This document shows positions 30,311 through 40,761 of a DNA stretch of 64,000 nt, in pieces; the first letter of the stretch is position 1, and every line of letters begins with the position of its first letter. The stretch is from Serratia symbiotica (GTDB lineage: Bacteria > Pseudomonadota > Gammaproteobacteria > Enterobacterales > Enterobacteriaceae), in contig NZ_CP050855.1 in assembly GCF_000821185.2 (NCBI RefSeq), positions 2,356,001 through 2,420,000 of the forward strand, in the 5' to 3' direction. A program made the position numbers and the translations under genes. The notes under the pieces were generated by a model. It did no database searches. It was not told the DNA's origin and was given only the letters and a program-made list of their open reading frames with translations.

Positions 30311-31000
30311 TTCACGCTAAATAGACGTACCGATGAGCTAGTCACGTATCTTTATGGCTTTCGAGTACCCGAGCGTCTTACATTTCAGCTTGTTGCGAAG
30401 ACTCAGGTTTTCGCGTTCAATTCGCTGTGTGTAAAGCTTGCCAGTGATGTGCTTTTCATCTGGCAGCTGTCATATGCGCTGAAGTTATTTGTACACCAGA
30501 AGACGACTCTGAAGCCTGATAACAGCTTTAGTAATTTGCGACATGTCTTTTTACTTCGGCGGCCAAAAGAATAGGCGACAATGCGTTTGAGGCATGGTTC
30601 CCATGCAGACCATAACCAACGCTGTTTCCTTTTGTTTCCTACAAATAACCACATTTCATCAACTTCGCAGATGAGCTGAATTGGCAAATTGCCCAGAGAA
30701 AGCGTGGTTACGCCCTGGTACGGGTTCTCTTACGTGCGCACAACGGCATCAATGTGATATATAGCGCCCGTTCGGTATCCCGAATACTGGCATTGTTCAG
30801 CGCAAGGTCAACAATTTTTTCTTTCATTCTGGGCTGGCAGGCGCGGTAAGCATAATCAATTTAAAGGTTCGGTAGCATAGCTGACAGCGATAGCACAGGT
30901 GATTAGCCTTACCCAGCCCATGCTTTTTAACCGATTCAATCTTTCCACAAAACCGGTATTTTACGTCAACTTTAGCCATCCGATGCTCTCTATAAAAGAG
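30310..31000 (-). mobile_element. IS1-family element, decayed transposase
   Basis: An InsA-like frame starts at 30979 (MAKVDVKYRFCGKIESVKKHG, with LCYRCQLCYRTFKL as the zinc-finger part) and breaks. The InsB-like catalytic part lies at about 30340-30700 (EVDEMWLFVGNKRKQRWLW, FGRRSKKTCRKLLKLLSGF, then ENLSLRNKLKCKTLGYSKAIKI in a shifted frame). Stops and frameshifts are present. Ends were not defined. It abuts the plsC remnant and probably inserted into it. Confidence 0.75.
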
Positions 31001-31555
31001 CAATTTTACAAAATTATCAACATGTTAAATACATAAACAAAAACCACAAATACGTTCTAGGTTATTTATATCTTAAATACCGTAGGTCTTATCATGGTTA
31101 AATCCACGAAGAAAATCGGTTGTATAGACCAATAAGTTCAAAACGATCAGCATTTGCCATAACGGGTACGCATCCGTTGCAGCATGAGCTAGCAGCGCCA
31201 TTCCCAGCAGGGAAATATCAGCCCAGAGGAATATAAACGCAGTTTAACGAAAGATACCCAATTTTCGTTGAGCAACATAAATAGCCACGATGACTCACAA
31301 CCGTTGTAGGAAGCCTACCGATGTTGATACGGGGGACGATTCAGGGAGTGACGAAAGTGTAGAATTATTAATATTATGTTACTTAATTTTTAAGCTATCC
31401 TTATGGTAAGTTATTAATATCCATATAAGGAATCATGCGGTATCAAAAAAAATACATTTAAAATCAATTAATTGCAAAAAAACGGGGCATCCACCTTAGA
31501 TTTTGCAAATACAGCTAATAATTAGCACTCTATTTTTTATTGTGGAGAATTTTTT
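31001..31555. other. AT-rich spacer before acyltransferase island
   Basis: About 550 bases with no recognisable gene. Composition changes to strongly AT-rich from about 31360 onward, marking the left edge of the acyltransferase segment. Confidence 0.5.
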
Positions 31556-32530
31556 ATGTTATTCCAAGAAGAAGAAGGGAAAGTGGATAAGCAACGGAAT
31601 ATCTCCTTAGATATCATCAAGGTAGTAATGGCTTACTGTGTGGTGCTGCTTCATCAATCAGCTTTTTATATGGTGCACCATTCAGCTGATGAAATAGAAG
31701 CACCAGCAATAAGATTTATATTAGAAAATGGTTTATTTCGTATTGCTGTTCCCTTCTTTCTTGTCGTAAGCGGTTATTTTTTTGTAAAAATAAATAATTT
31801 CAGCGGCTTTGTAAAGTGGTGTCTCCGCGTAGGTAAACTTTATGTATTCTGGTCATTATGTTATATGTTGTTATGTTATTATTTTAATAAATTCCCTGCG
31901 CATTGGACTGATTTCATTTTTGGATATATGCATCTTTGGTACTTGTTGGGTACACTCCTCGGCGGAACACTCCTATGGTTTATGCGGAAAGTAACAATAC
32001 GAAACTTGCTCCTGGTAGCTTTTTTAATTTACTTTCTTGGGTTGATAATACAAGAAGTGAGTTTATGTAACTTTATTAAAGGCCCTGTTGGAATATACTT
32101 ATCTTCTACACCTGTTGCTAGAAACTTCTTTTTCTTTTGTTTTCCTATCATGTCATTGGGTTATGCGATATCAAAAACCAATTATGACGGAAAGTACCAT
32201 AAAAATGGAATTATGTTGATATTGGCATTGGTGCTAGTTGCCTGTGAAAGTTATGCACAATATATTTTTGTTGGTTATAAAAGTATAGACGTGATGCTGA
32301 TGACGCCAATAGCTGCCGCTCTATTATTTATTTATTTCAAAAACATGGATATTACTATTAACTCCAATTACAAATTATTGGTGCCGCTATTTTCTACGGC
32401 TATTTACCTTGGGCATTGGGCTGTTTTATTATTTTTGCAAGACGTAGATTTTTTTACGCAGATCATCATCGTCACGATACTCTCGTTAATATTAGTGTTT
32501 CTCCATCGATGGGTCAAATTCATTCTTTAG
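31556..32530 (+). CDS. Acyltransferase family 3 membrane protein (WecH/OatA-like)
   Basis: 324 residues with about ten hydrophobic helices. N-terminal region RNISLDIIKVVMAYCVVLLHQSAF has the conserved family His after the first helix; the YGHLWYLLG-like block reads YMHLWYLLGTLLGG. Such enzymes O-acetylate sugars or peptidoglycan at the inner membrane. The ATG at 31556 follows GGAG. The gene is markedly AT-rich compared with the flanks, which suggests recent transfer. Paired with the next gene, 136 bases away. Substrate unknown. Confidence 0.82.
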   Translation: MLFQEEEGKVDKQRNISLDIIKVVMAYCVVLLHQSAFYMVHHSADEIEAPAIRFILENGLFRIAVPFFLVVSGYFFVKINNFSGFVKWCLRVGKLYVFWSLCYMLLCYYFNKFPAHWTDFIFGYMHLWYLLGTLLGGTLLWFMRKVTIRNLLLVAFLIYFLGLIIQEVSLCNFIKGPVGIYLSSTPVARNFFFFCFPIMSLGYAISKTNYDGKYHKNGIMLILALVLVACESYAQYIFVGYKSIDVMLMTPIAAALLFIYFKNMDITINSNYKLLVPLFSTAIYLGHWAVLLFLQDVDFFTQIIIVTILSLILVFLHRWVKFIL

Positions 32531-32666
32531 TGTTAAACGATGAATTGATAATTTTCGATCAGACATGAAGTGGTAAGCATCCTGTGAGAATAATAAAATC
32601 CATTAGTAATATCGATGCCATTGAAATAAACATGTACATAAATGAACTTAATGTGGGAGGTATTTT

Positions 32667-33722
32667 GTGAAAGAAATAAAGTCTTTAACTGGAGTTCGAG
32701 GAATAGCAGCAGTCTACGTTGTTATTTACCACATAATAAACCCAAGTGAAAGTTACTTTATTAACAACGGATATCTTGGTGTAGATATATTCTTTGTTCT
32801 TAGTGGATATGTGTTATCTTACACACACCTCCAAGATTTTTCATCTTACTTTTCAATAAAAAAATATTTCAATTTCATAACATCAAGGTTTATAAGGGTC
32901 TGGCCTTTGTATTTTTTCTGGCTGATTGCGATGATGATACTGTACATGATTATGGATGTTAAATTCACCTTTATTGAAACGTTAAGTAATTTACTACTTA
33001 TACAAAACTGGGGATTAACGAAACCCATACTTGTCGTTTCATGGTCTCTAAGCATTGAAATAATACTGTATTTAATACTTCCATTTGCGCTCTATACACT
33101 ATGCAATAAATTTAAGTTATCACTGATTCTCTTTCTTTCTTCGATAAGTGCTATCATACTCTTAGCTTATTCTGATAGTGAATTCTTCTGGGGGGGACAA
33201 CCAGAACGTCGCGGTGGTTTAGATTACGCTTATTACCATGGATTTGGCACAATATTACGTGCTTTCTCAGATTTTTATTTAGGGATTTTTGCATTCAAAA
33301 TAGTACATGGGAAATTTTCCCGGATAAAAAAGATCAAATACCATATGGTTTTTGACTTCGTTATTTTTTTATGGATTTTATTTATTCTAAGTAAAAATCA
33401 GCCTGCATTAATTGCGCTAACATGGCCCTTACTTGTTGGTTACATCACGATTGAGAACACACTTTTCTATAAAATATTAGGAGGAAAGGTGGTGAGGCAC
33501 TTGGGTGTCATCTCATATTCAATCTATCTTTCCCATCCTTTCTTAGTGATATTTCTAGATCACTATTTTCATTTTGGCATTATTAACAGCCAGGTCAGAA
33601 TTAAACCTTACCAAGCTGTATTGATACTCTCCTTAGTCTACCTTTTGGCATTATTTTCCTATTATACAATAGAGAAAAATATAAAGACAATAATTAAAAA
33701 ATCACCTTTAAGTAGCAATTAG
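32667..33722 (+). CDS. Acyltransferase family 3 membrane protein (OafA/YrhL-like)
   Basis: 351 residues, start GTG at 32667 after GGGAGG. N-terminus SLTGVRGIAAVYVVIYHI carries the R-x-x-A...H signature of OafA/NodX-type acyltransferases; GYLGVDIFFVLSGYVLS and VVSWSLSIEIILYLILP are further family blocks. About ten membrane helices. AT-rich like its neighbour and followed by a terminator, so the two form a transferred pair that probably modifies a surface polysaccharide such as O-antigen. No glycosyltransferase genes lie nearby. Confidence 0.87.
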   Translation: MKEIKSLTGVRGIAAVYVVIYHIINPSESYFINNGYLGVDIFFVLSGYVLSYTHLQDFSSYFSIKKYFNFITSRFIRVWPLYFFWLIAMMILYMIMDVKFTFIETLSNLLLIQNWGLTKPILVVSWSLSIEIILYLILPFALYTLCNKFKLSLILFLSSISAIILLAYSDSEFFWGGQPERRGGLDYAYYHGFGTILRAFSDFYLGIFAFKIVHGKFSRIKKIKYHMVFDFVIFLWILFILSKNQPALIALTWPLLVGYITIENTLFYKILGGKVVRHLGVISYSIYLSHPFLVIFLDHYFHFGIINSQVRIKPYQAVLILSLVYLLALFSYYTIEKNIKTIIKKSPLSSN

Positions 33723-33759
33723 GCTTAGCTATTAGGAAAATCAATATCGTTATTTTTTC

Positions 33760-33790
33760 GCCCCTGCTTTACATAGCAAGGGCCTTTTTA
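33760..33790 (+). terminator. Rho-independent terminator after acyltransferase pair
   Basis: Stem GCCC-TGCT with AGCA-GGGC around TTACAT, followed by CTTTTTATTT, 38 bases past the second acyltransferase stop. Confidence 0.85.
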
Positions 33791-34256
33791 TTTGCGCCCG
33801 TCTTTTCTACATGACACAGCAAACAGCGTTTTTATCTTTATCTAAACTGACATTTCCCTATTGGCAGACGCAGCACATCCCTCCTTCCTGCCGCGCATGG
33901 TTCGAGCAACTTCTCCTTATGCCCACTTGCTACGGGATCGCCACAAAAATGTCATGAATTCCAATTTTTGTAGTAAGTTACGCAGAATAATTGTCACCAA
34001 CGGTACAAAAGTGGATCTTCCGCAACCTTGGTGGATCCATTTACACCAGAGGACTCATTACCCCCACATTAACCTCGCCTCTGAGGGAATACTGTTGAGA
34101 TTGATTGACTAATAAAATGCTATAACTGCTTATTTATAAAGAAAAATTGAATTCGATGGCGCTTAGGAGAATTAAGTTTGGAGCGGTGAAAAGAATCAAA
34201 CGAAAGAAACAAAACCCTTACAAATCAAAAAGTATAAAATAATGAAATCAAAAGAT
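33791..34256. other. Spacer with ISL3-end fragment
   Basis: No gene is recognised. Bases 34013-34060 (GATCTTCCGCAACCTTGGTGG ... CCAGAGGACTCAT) match the left end of the ISL3 element at 38175, so this is a third, lone ISL3 end. The rest shows nothing identifiable. Confidence 0.55.
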
Positions 34257-34986
<730 letters not shown>

Positions 34987-35167
34987 CAGATACAGATCTG
35001 GTGCCTGGTACTGCTGGTGGCAGACCAGTATCAAATGGGGCAAGAACTGCGGTGGAGCTGGCATTATTGCCAGAAGATGGCCCAACTGGCGGTTTTTTCG
35101 AAGATGGGCTACTTCTACTCTGGTAAACATAAATAAAAGCTGATTTTTGTCACTAACGGGGGGAAAG

Positions 35168-35575
35168 TGAGTCTTCCGCAACTTGGGTGGAGAAAAATCG
35201 ATGAAACTTTCCAGCTAACAAGGATCTAAGTTGTTTTAAGTTATGGATAACGCGATGCCCTCACTTAAGACGCTTTTGCGACTGCCCTGCGGGTGGCAAT
35301 CTATCCGTCAATCCTTTGGCTCAGACGGAGATTTGCCAGTGTCAGCGAAAGCGGATCTGTTGAACTTCAGCGTGTTGCAACAGGATGGGTGCCGATACAG
35401 CAGCAATATGTGAAGCCATTAGTAGCAGGTAGAGTAATGGGGTTGTAGAGGGCCATGTAAATCGGCTGAAGATGCTGAAGCGACAGATGTATGGTCGCGC
35501 CGGGTTCGAACTACACAGACGGCGGGTGATGAGTCAGCTGGCGTGAATGGCGCCACCCAAGTTGCGGAAAACTCA
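35168..35575. mobile_element. ISL3 miniature derivative with both ends
   Basis: Starts TGAGTCTTCCGCAACTTGG and ends with CCACCCAAGTTGCGGAAAAC-TCA, the same ends as the larger ISL3 element at 38175-39897. Between them remain the first part of the transposase gene (PCGWQSIRQSFGSDG-type) and its extreme end (NRLKMLKRQMYGRAGFEL), with the middle deleted. 408 bases long, so it could only move in trans. Confidence 0.75.
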
Positions 35576-35628
35576 CTTTTTACCCGGTGTTGACACTTTT
35601 TGCCTGCTTCAATAATGAGAGGATAAAA

Positions 35629-36378
35629 ATGATGAATTCAATTACAGAAAAAGTCGTAGTAATAACAGGAGCATCCAGTGGTCTCGGCGAGGCTACAGCT
35701 CGTCTTCTGTCAGAGCGTGGAGCTAAAGTCGTTCTAGCGGCTCGTAGAGCAGACAGGCTGGAAAATCTGGCCAAGGATATTAAGAAGGCAGGGGGTGAGG
35801 CATTAACGGTCATCACGGATGTTGCAAAGCGCGATGACATGGAAAATCTTATTCGGTCTGCTGAGGAAAAATTTGGGCGAGTTGATGTTCTCGTTAACAA
35901 TGCTGGCGTTATGTCAATGGCTGCGATGTCTAAGCGAAAAGTAGAAGAATGGGATTTAATGATAGATGTGAACATTAAAGGTGTACTGTATGGTATTGCC
36001 GCTGTACTTCCAGGTATGTTGAATAATAAAAGTGGGCACATTATCAACTTGTCATCTGTTGCCGGGTTACGGGTATTTGCAGGCGTTGGTACAGTTTACA
36101 GTGCAACTAAATTTGCGGTTAAGGCCATCAGCGAGGGGCTGCGAGCTGAAGTGGGTGCTTCAGGAGTAAAAGTTACAACACTTTATCCAGGCGCTGTGGC
36201 ATCCGAGTTGGTCAATGGTAGTAGTGATGCAGAAGCCAGTTCTGCAATGAAGGCTTTTTACGAAAATTATGAAATTTCGGCAGATTCTATTGCAAGAGCA
36301 ATCGCCTATGCAGTGGAACAACCTGATGATGTGTCGATCAATGAAATAACGCTTCGACCGACTTCTCAGGAGTTTTAA
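35629..36378 (+). CDS. Short-chain dehydrogenase/reductase (SDR)
   Basis: 249 residues, classical SDR: cofactor loop TGASSGLGEAT at about residues 13-23, NNAGV near 88-92, catalytic Ser in NLSSVAG near 140, YSATK with Tyr and Lys near 153-157. It starts at 35629 after GAGAGG; an upstream extension to 35587 runs into the ISL3 end. Closest in style to YdfG/clavulanate-type oxidoreductases of the adh_short family. It sits between an ISL3 derivative and transposon remnants, so it probably arrived as cargo. Substrate unknown. Confidence 0.88.
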   Translation: MMNSITEKVVVITGASSGLGEATARLLSERGAKVVLAARRADRLENLAKDIKKAGGEALTVITDVAKRDDMENLIRSAEEKFGRVDVLVNNAGVMSMAAMSKRKVEEWDLMIDVNIKGVLYGIAAVLPGMLNNKSGHIINLSSVAGLRVFAGVGTVYSATKFAVKAISEGLRAEVGASGVKVTTLYPGAVASELVNGSSDAEASSAMKAFYENYEISADSIARAIAYAVEQPDDVSINEITLRPTSQEF

Positions 36379-36400
36379 GTTAATCGCTAAAATAATAAAG

Positions 36401-36437
36401 GGTTGGACAAATTAGGTAAGATCTTATTTGTCCAACC
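36401..36437. repeat. Perfect 12-bp inverted repeat after the SDR gene
   Basis: GGTTGGACAAAT (36401-36412) and ATTTGTCCAACC (36426-36437) flank a 13-base loop that itself contains AAGATCTT. It lies 22 bases past the SDR stop. There is no U-tract, so it could be a terminator, an mRNA 3' stem or an operator. Confidence 0.6.
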
Positions 36438-36449
36438 TATAGAATTCCA

Positions 36450-36965
36450 GTTAAAAATGGGGGTGAAGTCGAGATCCTGCATGCCAAATGATTTAAGTTT
36501 CAGATAGCACGCAATGGCCTGGTTAAATACTGGCCCGCTGATGGCAACTTGACCCTTTCTTAAATGGTCAAAATGTGAGGTGCGTGTTCCATCAGGCATC
36601 TGTAACAATTCTTCAAATAATGAGAACTGCTCGTCCGATGCCAGTCAGGACAGACGAGACCAGAACCTGTCTGCTGATTTTTCACGTATTTCGGATATCA
36701 GACGGGTTAGCGTGGTGACACCCGGCAACAGTATTTTATTTTGCAGAAGCCAGTTGATTACCAGATCGAACAGCAGGCCCGGTTTTTCGTTGCTGAGCCA
36801 GCTGCGGGTGAATAGCAACCGGCTCAACCTGAAGGTTCATGACCACGAAAAAGCATGATAGCCATACTGGCGACGTATCAGAACCTGATGTTCACGCCGC
36901 GTGGTTTCTCTTCTGGAATAGTCGGACAGAACGCCCGTATCGGATATTCCGGGCCTGTACCAGAT
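36450..36965 (-). pseudogene. Tn3-family transposase fragment
   Basis: Read on the minus strand from 36965: REHQVLIRRQYGYHAFSW, then SWLSNEKPGLLFDLVINWLL, LLPGVTTLTRLISEIREKSA, and after a frameshift LLQMPDGTRTSHFDHLRKG and ISGPVFNQAIACYLKLKSFG. These are successive N-terminal blocks of Tn3-type TnpA. The catalytic part is absent. No resolvase or 38-bp end was found. Confidence 0.8.
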
Positions 36966-36985
36966 TTTGTGTAAACGCCCGTTTG

Positions 36986-38160
36986 TCAGTACCCACCCAT
37001 TCGCTCCGGGTACTCAATCATAAAATGGTTTAAAGCTTGTCGCCAGTTAGCTAACGGCATTGTCCATTTCTCTGACGCTAACTCTATCGCAAGACAAATC
37101 ACCTTCAGCGCTGACTGATCGTGCGGGAATATCTTACGTTTCTTTATCGATTTACGGATCTCGCTGTTTAGCGACTCTATCGCATTCGTCTTATAAATTA
37201 CTTTGGGATCTCTACTGGATAAGCAAAAAATGACGATAAATCAACCCAGTTTCGCCGCCAGATTGGGGCCACGCTCGGGTATTTTTCCGACCACCGAGTC
37301 TCAAAATCATCCAGCTCACGCAGGGCAACTTCCTCCGTTGCCGAGCGGTAAATCAGCTTCAGCTCGGCACACAGTGCCTTCTGGTCTTTCCAACTGACGT
37401 ATTTCAACGAGTTACGCACCATGTGGACAATGCACAGTTGGATCTTCGTTTGCGGATACACCGTATTGACCGCGTCCGGGAAGCCCTTGAGGCCGTCAAC
37501 ACAGGCAATCAGGATATCGTTCAGCCCGCGATTTTTTAATACCTTCAGTATCGATAACCAAGTTCGGGCACCTTCGGCATCGGCTATCCACAGGCCTAGA
37601 CATTCCTTTTGTCCTTCCAGATTGACACCCAGCGCGATGTACACCGATTTATTGATAACCCGCTTATCCTGATGCACCTTAATGACAATACAGTCCAGAT
37701 AAGCAATGGGATAGAGATTATCCAACGGTCTGCTACGCCAGGCGGTTCCCGGTCAATAATGGCATCGGTGACTTTCGATATCAGCGTCGGGGAGACGTCG
37801 GCATCATAAAGTTTTTTAAAGGTGTCGGTGATTTCCCGCGTGGTCATCCCCTGCGCGTAGAAAACTAAAATCTGGTCATCAAAGCCAGTCAGCCGGGTTT
37901 GCCCCTTCTGAACGATAACCGGCTCAAACTCGCTGTTGCGGTCACGGGGCGCCTCGATGGCCAGCTCACCATACGGTGAGGTGAGGGTCTTGGGGGAGAA
38001 GCCGTTGCGGCTGCTACCGGTGCCGCAGCCTTCAGTAGCACTTTTAGCATAGCCGAGGTGATGTTCCATCTCGGCGCCGAGCGCCGCCTCGACGGTCATT
38101 TTAACGAACTGGTTGAGTATATTATTGAGATCGGCTTCAGTTTTGATGTCTTTTTGTTAG
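36986..38160 (-). pseudogene. IS256-family transposase, frameshifted and 5' truncated
   Basis: Minus strand, from 38160: DIKTEADLNNILNQFVKMTV, AALGAEMEHHLGYAKS, GTGSSRNGFSPKTL, LYDADVSPTLISKVTDAI. A frameshift near 37740 leads to YPIAYLDCIVIKVHQDKRV (catalytic Asp) and IACVDGLKGFPDAVNTVYP (second Asp). A second frameshift near 37200 leads to VIYKTNAIESLNSEIRKSI (catalytic Glu) and NHFMIEYPERMGGY. The first codons are missing beside the ISL3 left end at 38175. Non-functional. Confidence 0.88.
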
Positions 38161-38174
38161 TACCGATGTAAAAA

Positions 38175-39897
38175 TGAGTCTTCCGCAACTTGGGTGGAAC
38201 CTTTTAAGCCAGAGGACCATCACACGTCGTCTCAGTAGCTCGAACCCGGCGCGACCATACATCTGGCGTTTCAGCATCTTTAGTCGGTTTACATCGCCTT
38301 CGACTACACCATTACTCCATCTGCTGCTTATCGCTTCGTGTACTGCTGTTGCATCAGCCTCCATCCCGGCTACAACGCGTTGAAGGTCAACGAGACCGCT
38401 CTGACTGACGTCAACGAACCACTGATTTAGCTGGGATTTATTCTTCATCTTCAGCATCCGGTAGAAGTCGAGTGACAGCTGTTGCGCCATTTTCAGTTGC
38501 GGTTCTTTCTGGCACATTGACTCGATGAAGCGGGACGCATAGTTTTCTTCTCCTCTGATCATTCGCCAGGGCATTAACCAGCGACTGACCCGGGATGCTG
38601 AGGGAAGCCGCCCTGGGGCGACAACCGGATCGTTAATCTGTTTACGCCACCTGGACACAGCATCCCTGACTGTCGTTTCACTCCCGCTAAAACCAGCATC
38701 AACCATCTCCCGCCATAGCTGCCGGGCATTATGGTTACCGTTTATTCGTTGTTCTTCCAGCCATCCCTGCCACGGATCCAGAAGCCCGGGTTTTGGTGGT
38801 TTCGTTGATATTTCAGGGAAGGCTTTCGACTGTATCTACCGACGAACCGTCATCCGGGACAGCCCGGTGAGACGTGATATTTCTCTGATCCCGCAACCTT
38901 TTTTATGAAGAGCGTCGACCTCAGACCAGCGCTGATACCGCTTGTCACGCCGCTGTTGTTTAATTTTTTCAGGGCGACGTAGCGTTGAGACTGGAGGCAG
39001 AGACGCTTCAGGGTTTTGTTTTTTAGGAGATAACTCAGTGGCAACCAGCCTTATTAATGGCATGTGTCTGTACATCATTCGCTCCAGCGCATCACCGATA
39101 TTCTTCAGCAGGTGCCAGCGTTCGGCTACCTGTATTGCCTGCGGTGCTCCGTCGCGGGCAGCTAATGCATAGCTCCCGCCACGATCGCGTGAGACGACCA
39201 GTATCTCCGGATATTTTTTGAACCATGCCGCCAGTGTGCGTTGCTCCCGACCAGGCAGCAGTACCAGGGGACGATGAGTATCGAGGTTAACGATCAACGT
39301 GCCGTACCTGTGGCCCCGGTGCCATACCCACTCATCGATACCGACATGCCGGGTCCGGTTCTCTGCCTGCTCCGGAGCATGAACAACCCTGCGCAATAGG
39401 GTATCTGCGCTAATCTGCATCCCGGATGCTACCGCAGCTCGTCTCCCTGCTTCCCCGCCGGCAATTAATCCCAGTTGATGCTGCATATTTTGCAGTAATT
39501 TCGAAGACTGCTGCTGTGGAGCCGCAAAGGGAACCAACGATTCAGCAAAGATTTTGCGTGAACAGGATGGGTTACGACAGTACCAGTGCCGGACAGCAAA
39601 GATTAACCAGAGTGTCTGACCTGAGCATGGAAGATGCTGTATCCGTCATCGTCGACAACTATGAACAGAGCGGCTGCGTTTGAGACATTCAGGGCATTGC
39701 GCTGTTTTACGCGTGGCACGGAGATGGAGGGTGATCCCATCAGAGCCAGTAATTTGCCGGCTGGATTGCCATCCACAAGGTAGCGGCAAAAGTATCTTAA
39801 GTGAGGGCATCTCGTTATCCATAACTTAAAACAGCTTAGATCCTTGTTAACTAAAAAGTTTCATTGCTTTTCTTCCACCCAAGTTGCGGAAGACCCA
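38175..39897 (-). mobile_element. ISL3-family insertion sequence with broken transposase
   Basis: Imperfect terminal inverted repeats: TGAGTCTTCCGCAACTTGGG at the left and CCCAAGTTGCGGAAGACCCA at the right, 1723 bases apart. The transposase runs on the minus strand from about 39822 (MDNEMPSLKILLPLPCGWQ, zinc-finger CPECLKRSR), is frameshifted near 39650, then continues as SLVPFAAPQQQSSKLLQ, HVGIDEWVWHRGHRYGTL, VVSRDRGGSYALAARDG and LSRLTGLSRMTVRR, stops at 38836, and resumes as NARQLWREMVDAGFSG to about 38175 with the conserved NGVVEGDVNRLKMLKRQMYG. At least two inactivating changes. Confidence 0.88.
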
Positions 39898-39944
39898 CGA
39901 TTTCAATCGGTATTGACAGGAAAACCCGATCAATGTTCGATTCA

Positions 39945-40060
39945 CGCTGAAAATGTGTGGGGACACGGGTCTGTCGGGAGCCGGATGCGGTAGTTCCGCA
40001 CGTCCGGTTCTGAGGAGGGGCCTGTCCGGGTAACCGGCAGGTCTACTCAACTCAGACTCC
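39945..40060 (+). other. Group II intron 3' fragment (domain V/VI)
   Basis: GGGAGCCGGATGCGG and CCGCACGTCCGGTTCTGAG form the typical domain V hairpin (GAGCCGGATGCGG...CCGCACGTCCGGTTC), followed by GAGGGGCCTGTCCGGG and CCGGCAGGTCTACTC, a domain VI-like stem. No reverse transcriptase remains beside it. It is a different type from the intron in queC and from the fragment at 41290. Confidence 0.7.
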
Positions 40061-40067
40061 TCCGTTA

Positions 40068-40135
40068 GGAGGGCGAGCACTGCCCAGGGCCAAAATGGCA
40101 AATAAAATAGCCTAATGGGATAGGTTCTTAATGTA
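40068..40135. repeat. Partial copy of the 16615 repeat
   Basis: GAGCACTGCCCAG, AAAATGGCAAATAAAATAGCC and TAATGGGATAGG match the interior of the repeat at 16615-16815; the ends are missing. Confidence 0.6.
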
Positions 40136-40173
40136 AACACGCCCATTAGTTAGCCTGTAGATATATTTTTCCC

Positions 40174-40224
40174 TTGATCCTACTGCCAAGGCGATGCATA
40201 ATTATTGTTACATTATAACATATC
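40174..40224 (+). promoter_or_regulatory. Promoter and Zur box of rpmE2-rpmJ2
   Basis: -35 TTGATC (40174-40179), 17-base spacer, -10 CATAAT (40197-40202). Overlapping and just downstream, TGTTACATTATAACA (40206-40220) is a near-palindrome of the Zur type (GTTAtA..TATAAC). Zinc-bound Zur would block this promoter, giving expression only at low zinc, as known for E. coli ykgMO. Confidence 0.82.
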
Positions 40225-40237
40225 AATGGAGTGCATC

Positions 40238-40495
40238 ATGAAAGCAGGCATCCATCCTGACTACCATATCGTAGTGTTCCACGATCTCAGTGCCAATACC
40301 TATTTCAAAGTGGGATCTACCATCAAAACTGATCGTACCATTGAGCTGAATGGCGAAAACTGGCCGTATGTCACCATTGATGTCTCTTCCGCTTCGCCCC
40401 CCTATTATACTGGTAAGCAGAAAGCATTTTCCAAAGAAGGCAGTACGGCGCGCTTCCAGCAGCGTTTTGGCCGCTTTATCGGCAGCAATAAGTAA
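40238..40495 (+). CDS. rpmE2: 50S ribosomal protein L31 type B (zinc-independent)
   Basis: 85 residues from [16 protein letters not shown]; the start at 40238 is chosen for GGAG seven bases upstream and family match. It lacks the CxxC zinc ribbon of L31 type A (no cysteine at all), so it is the paralogue that replaces L31 when zinc is scarce and frees zinc from ribosomes. Followed by rpmJ2 after 11 bases and preceded by a Zur box. Confidence 0.96.
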   Translation: MKAGIHPDYHIVVFHDLSANTYFKVGSTIKTDRTIELNGENWPYVTIDVSSASPPYYTGKQKAFSKEGSTARFQQRFGRFIGSNK

Positions 40496-40506
40496 CAAGG
40501 AATAAC

Positions 40507-40647
40507 ATGAAAGTTTTGAGTTCATTACGCTCAGCGAAGAATCGCCACCCAGATTGTAAAGTCGTGCGCCGTCATGGCCGTATCTATGTGATCTGTAAAA
40601 GCAACCCGCGTTTCAAAGCGGTACAAGGACGTAAGAAAAAACATTAA
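40507..40647 (+). CDS. rpmJ2: 50S ribosomal protein L36 type B
   Basis: 46 residues: [20 protein letters not shown] then [20 protein letters not shown] and a basic tail. It lacks the full C-C-C-H zinc set of L36 type A (two cysteines remain). Co-transcribed with rpmE2 (11-base gap) under the same Zur box. The short length explains why it is easily missed. Confidence 0.95.
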   Translation: MKVLSSLRSAKNRHPDCKVVRRHGRIYVICKSNPRFKAVQGRKKKH

Positions 40648-40709
40648 TCCAAGATGTCATCTGTCGTAAAGCCCGGTAGCGGCTCAACGGGGCTAAAGAT
40701 GGCCACCCC

Positions 40710-40748
40710 CACCCTGTGAGCGATACGCTGGCAGGGTGTTTTTCTTTC
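40710..40748 (+). terminator. Rho-independent terminator after rpmJ2
   Basis: CACCCTG (40710-40716) pairs with CAGGGTG (40732-40738), followed by TTTTTCTTTC. Confidence 0.75.
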
Positions 40749-40761
40749 AGGAGAGGCCATC

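Noticed and set aside
36403..36437. Inverted repeat as the terminal repeat of a transposon
   Set aside because: The two arms are only 13 bases apart, so it is a hairpin rather than element ends.
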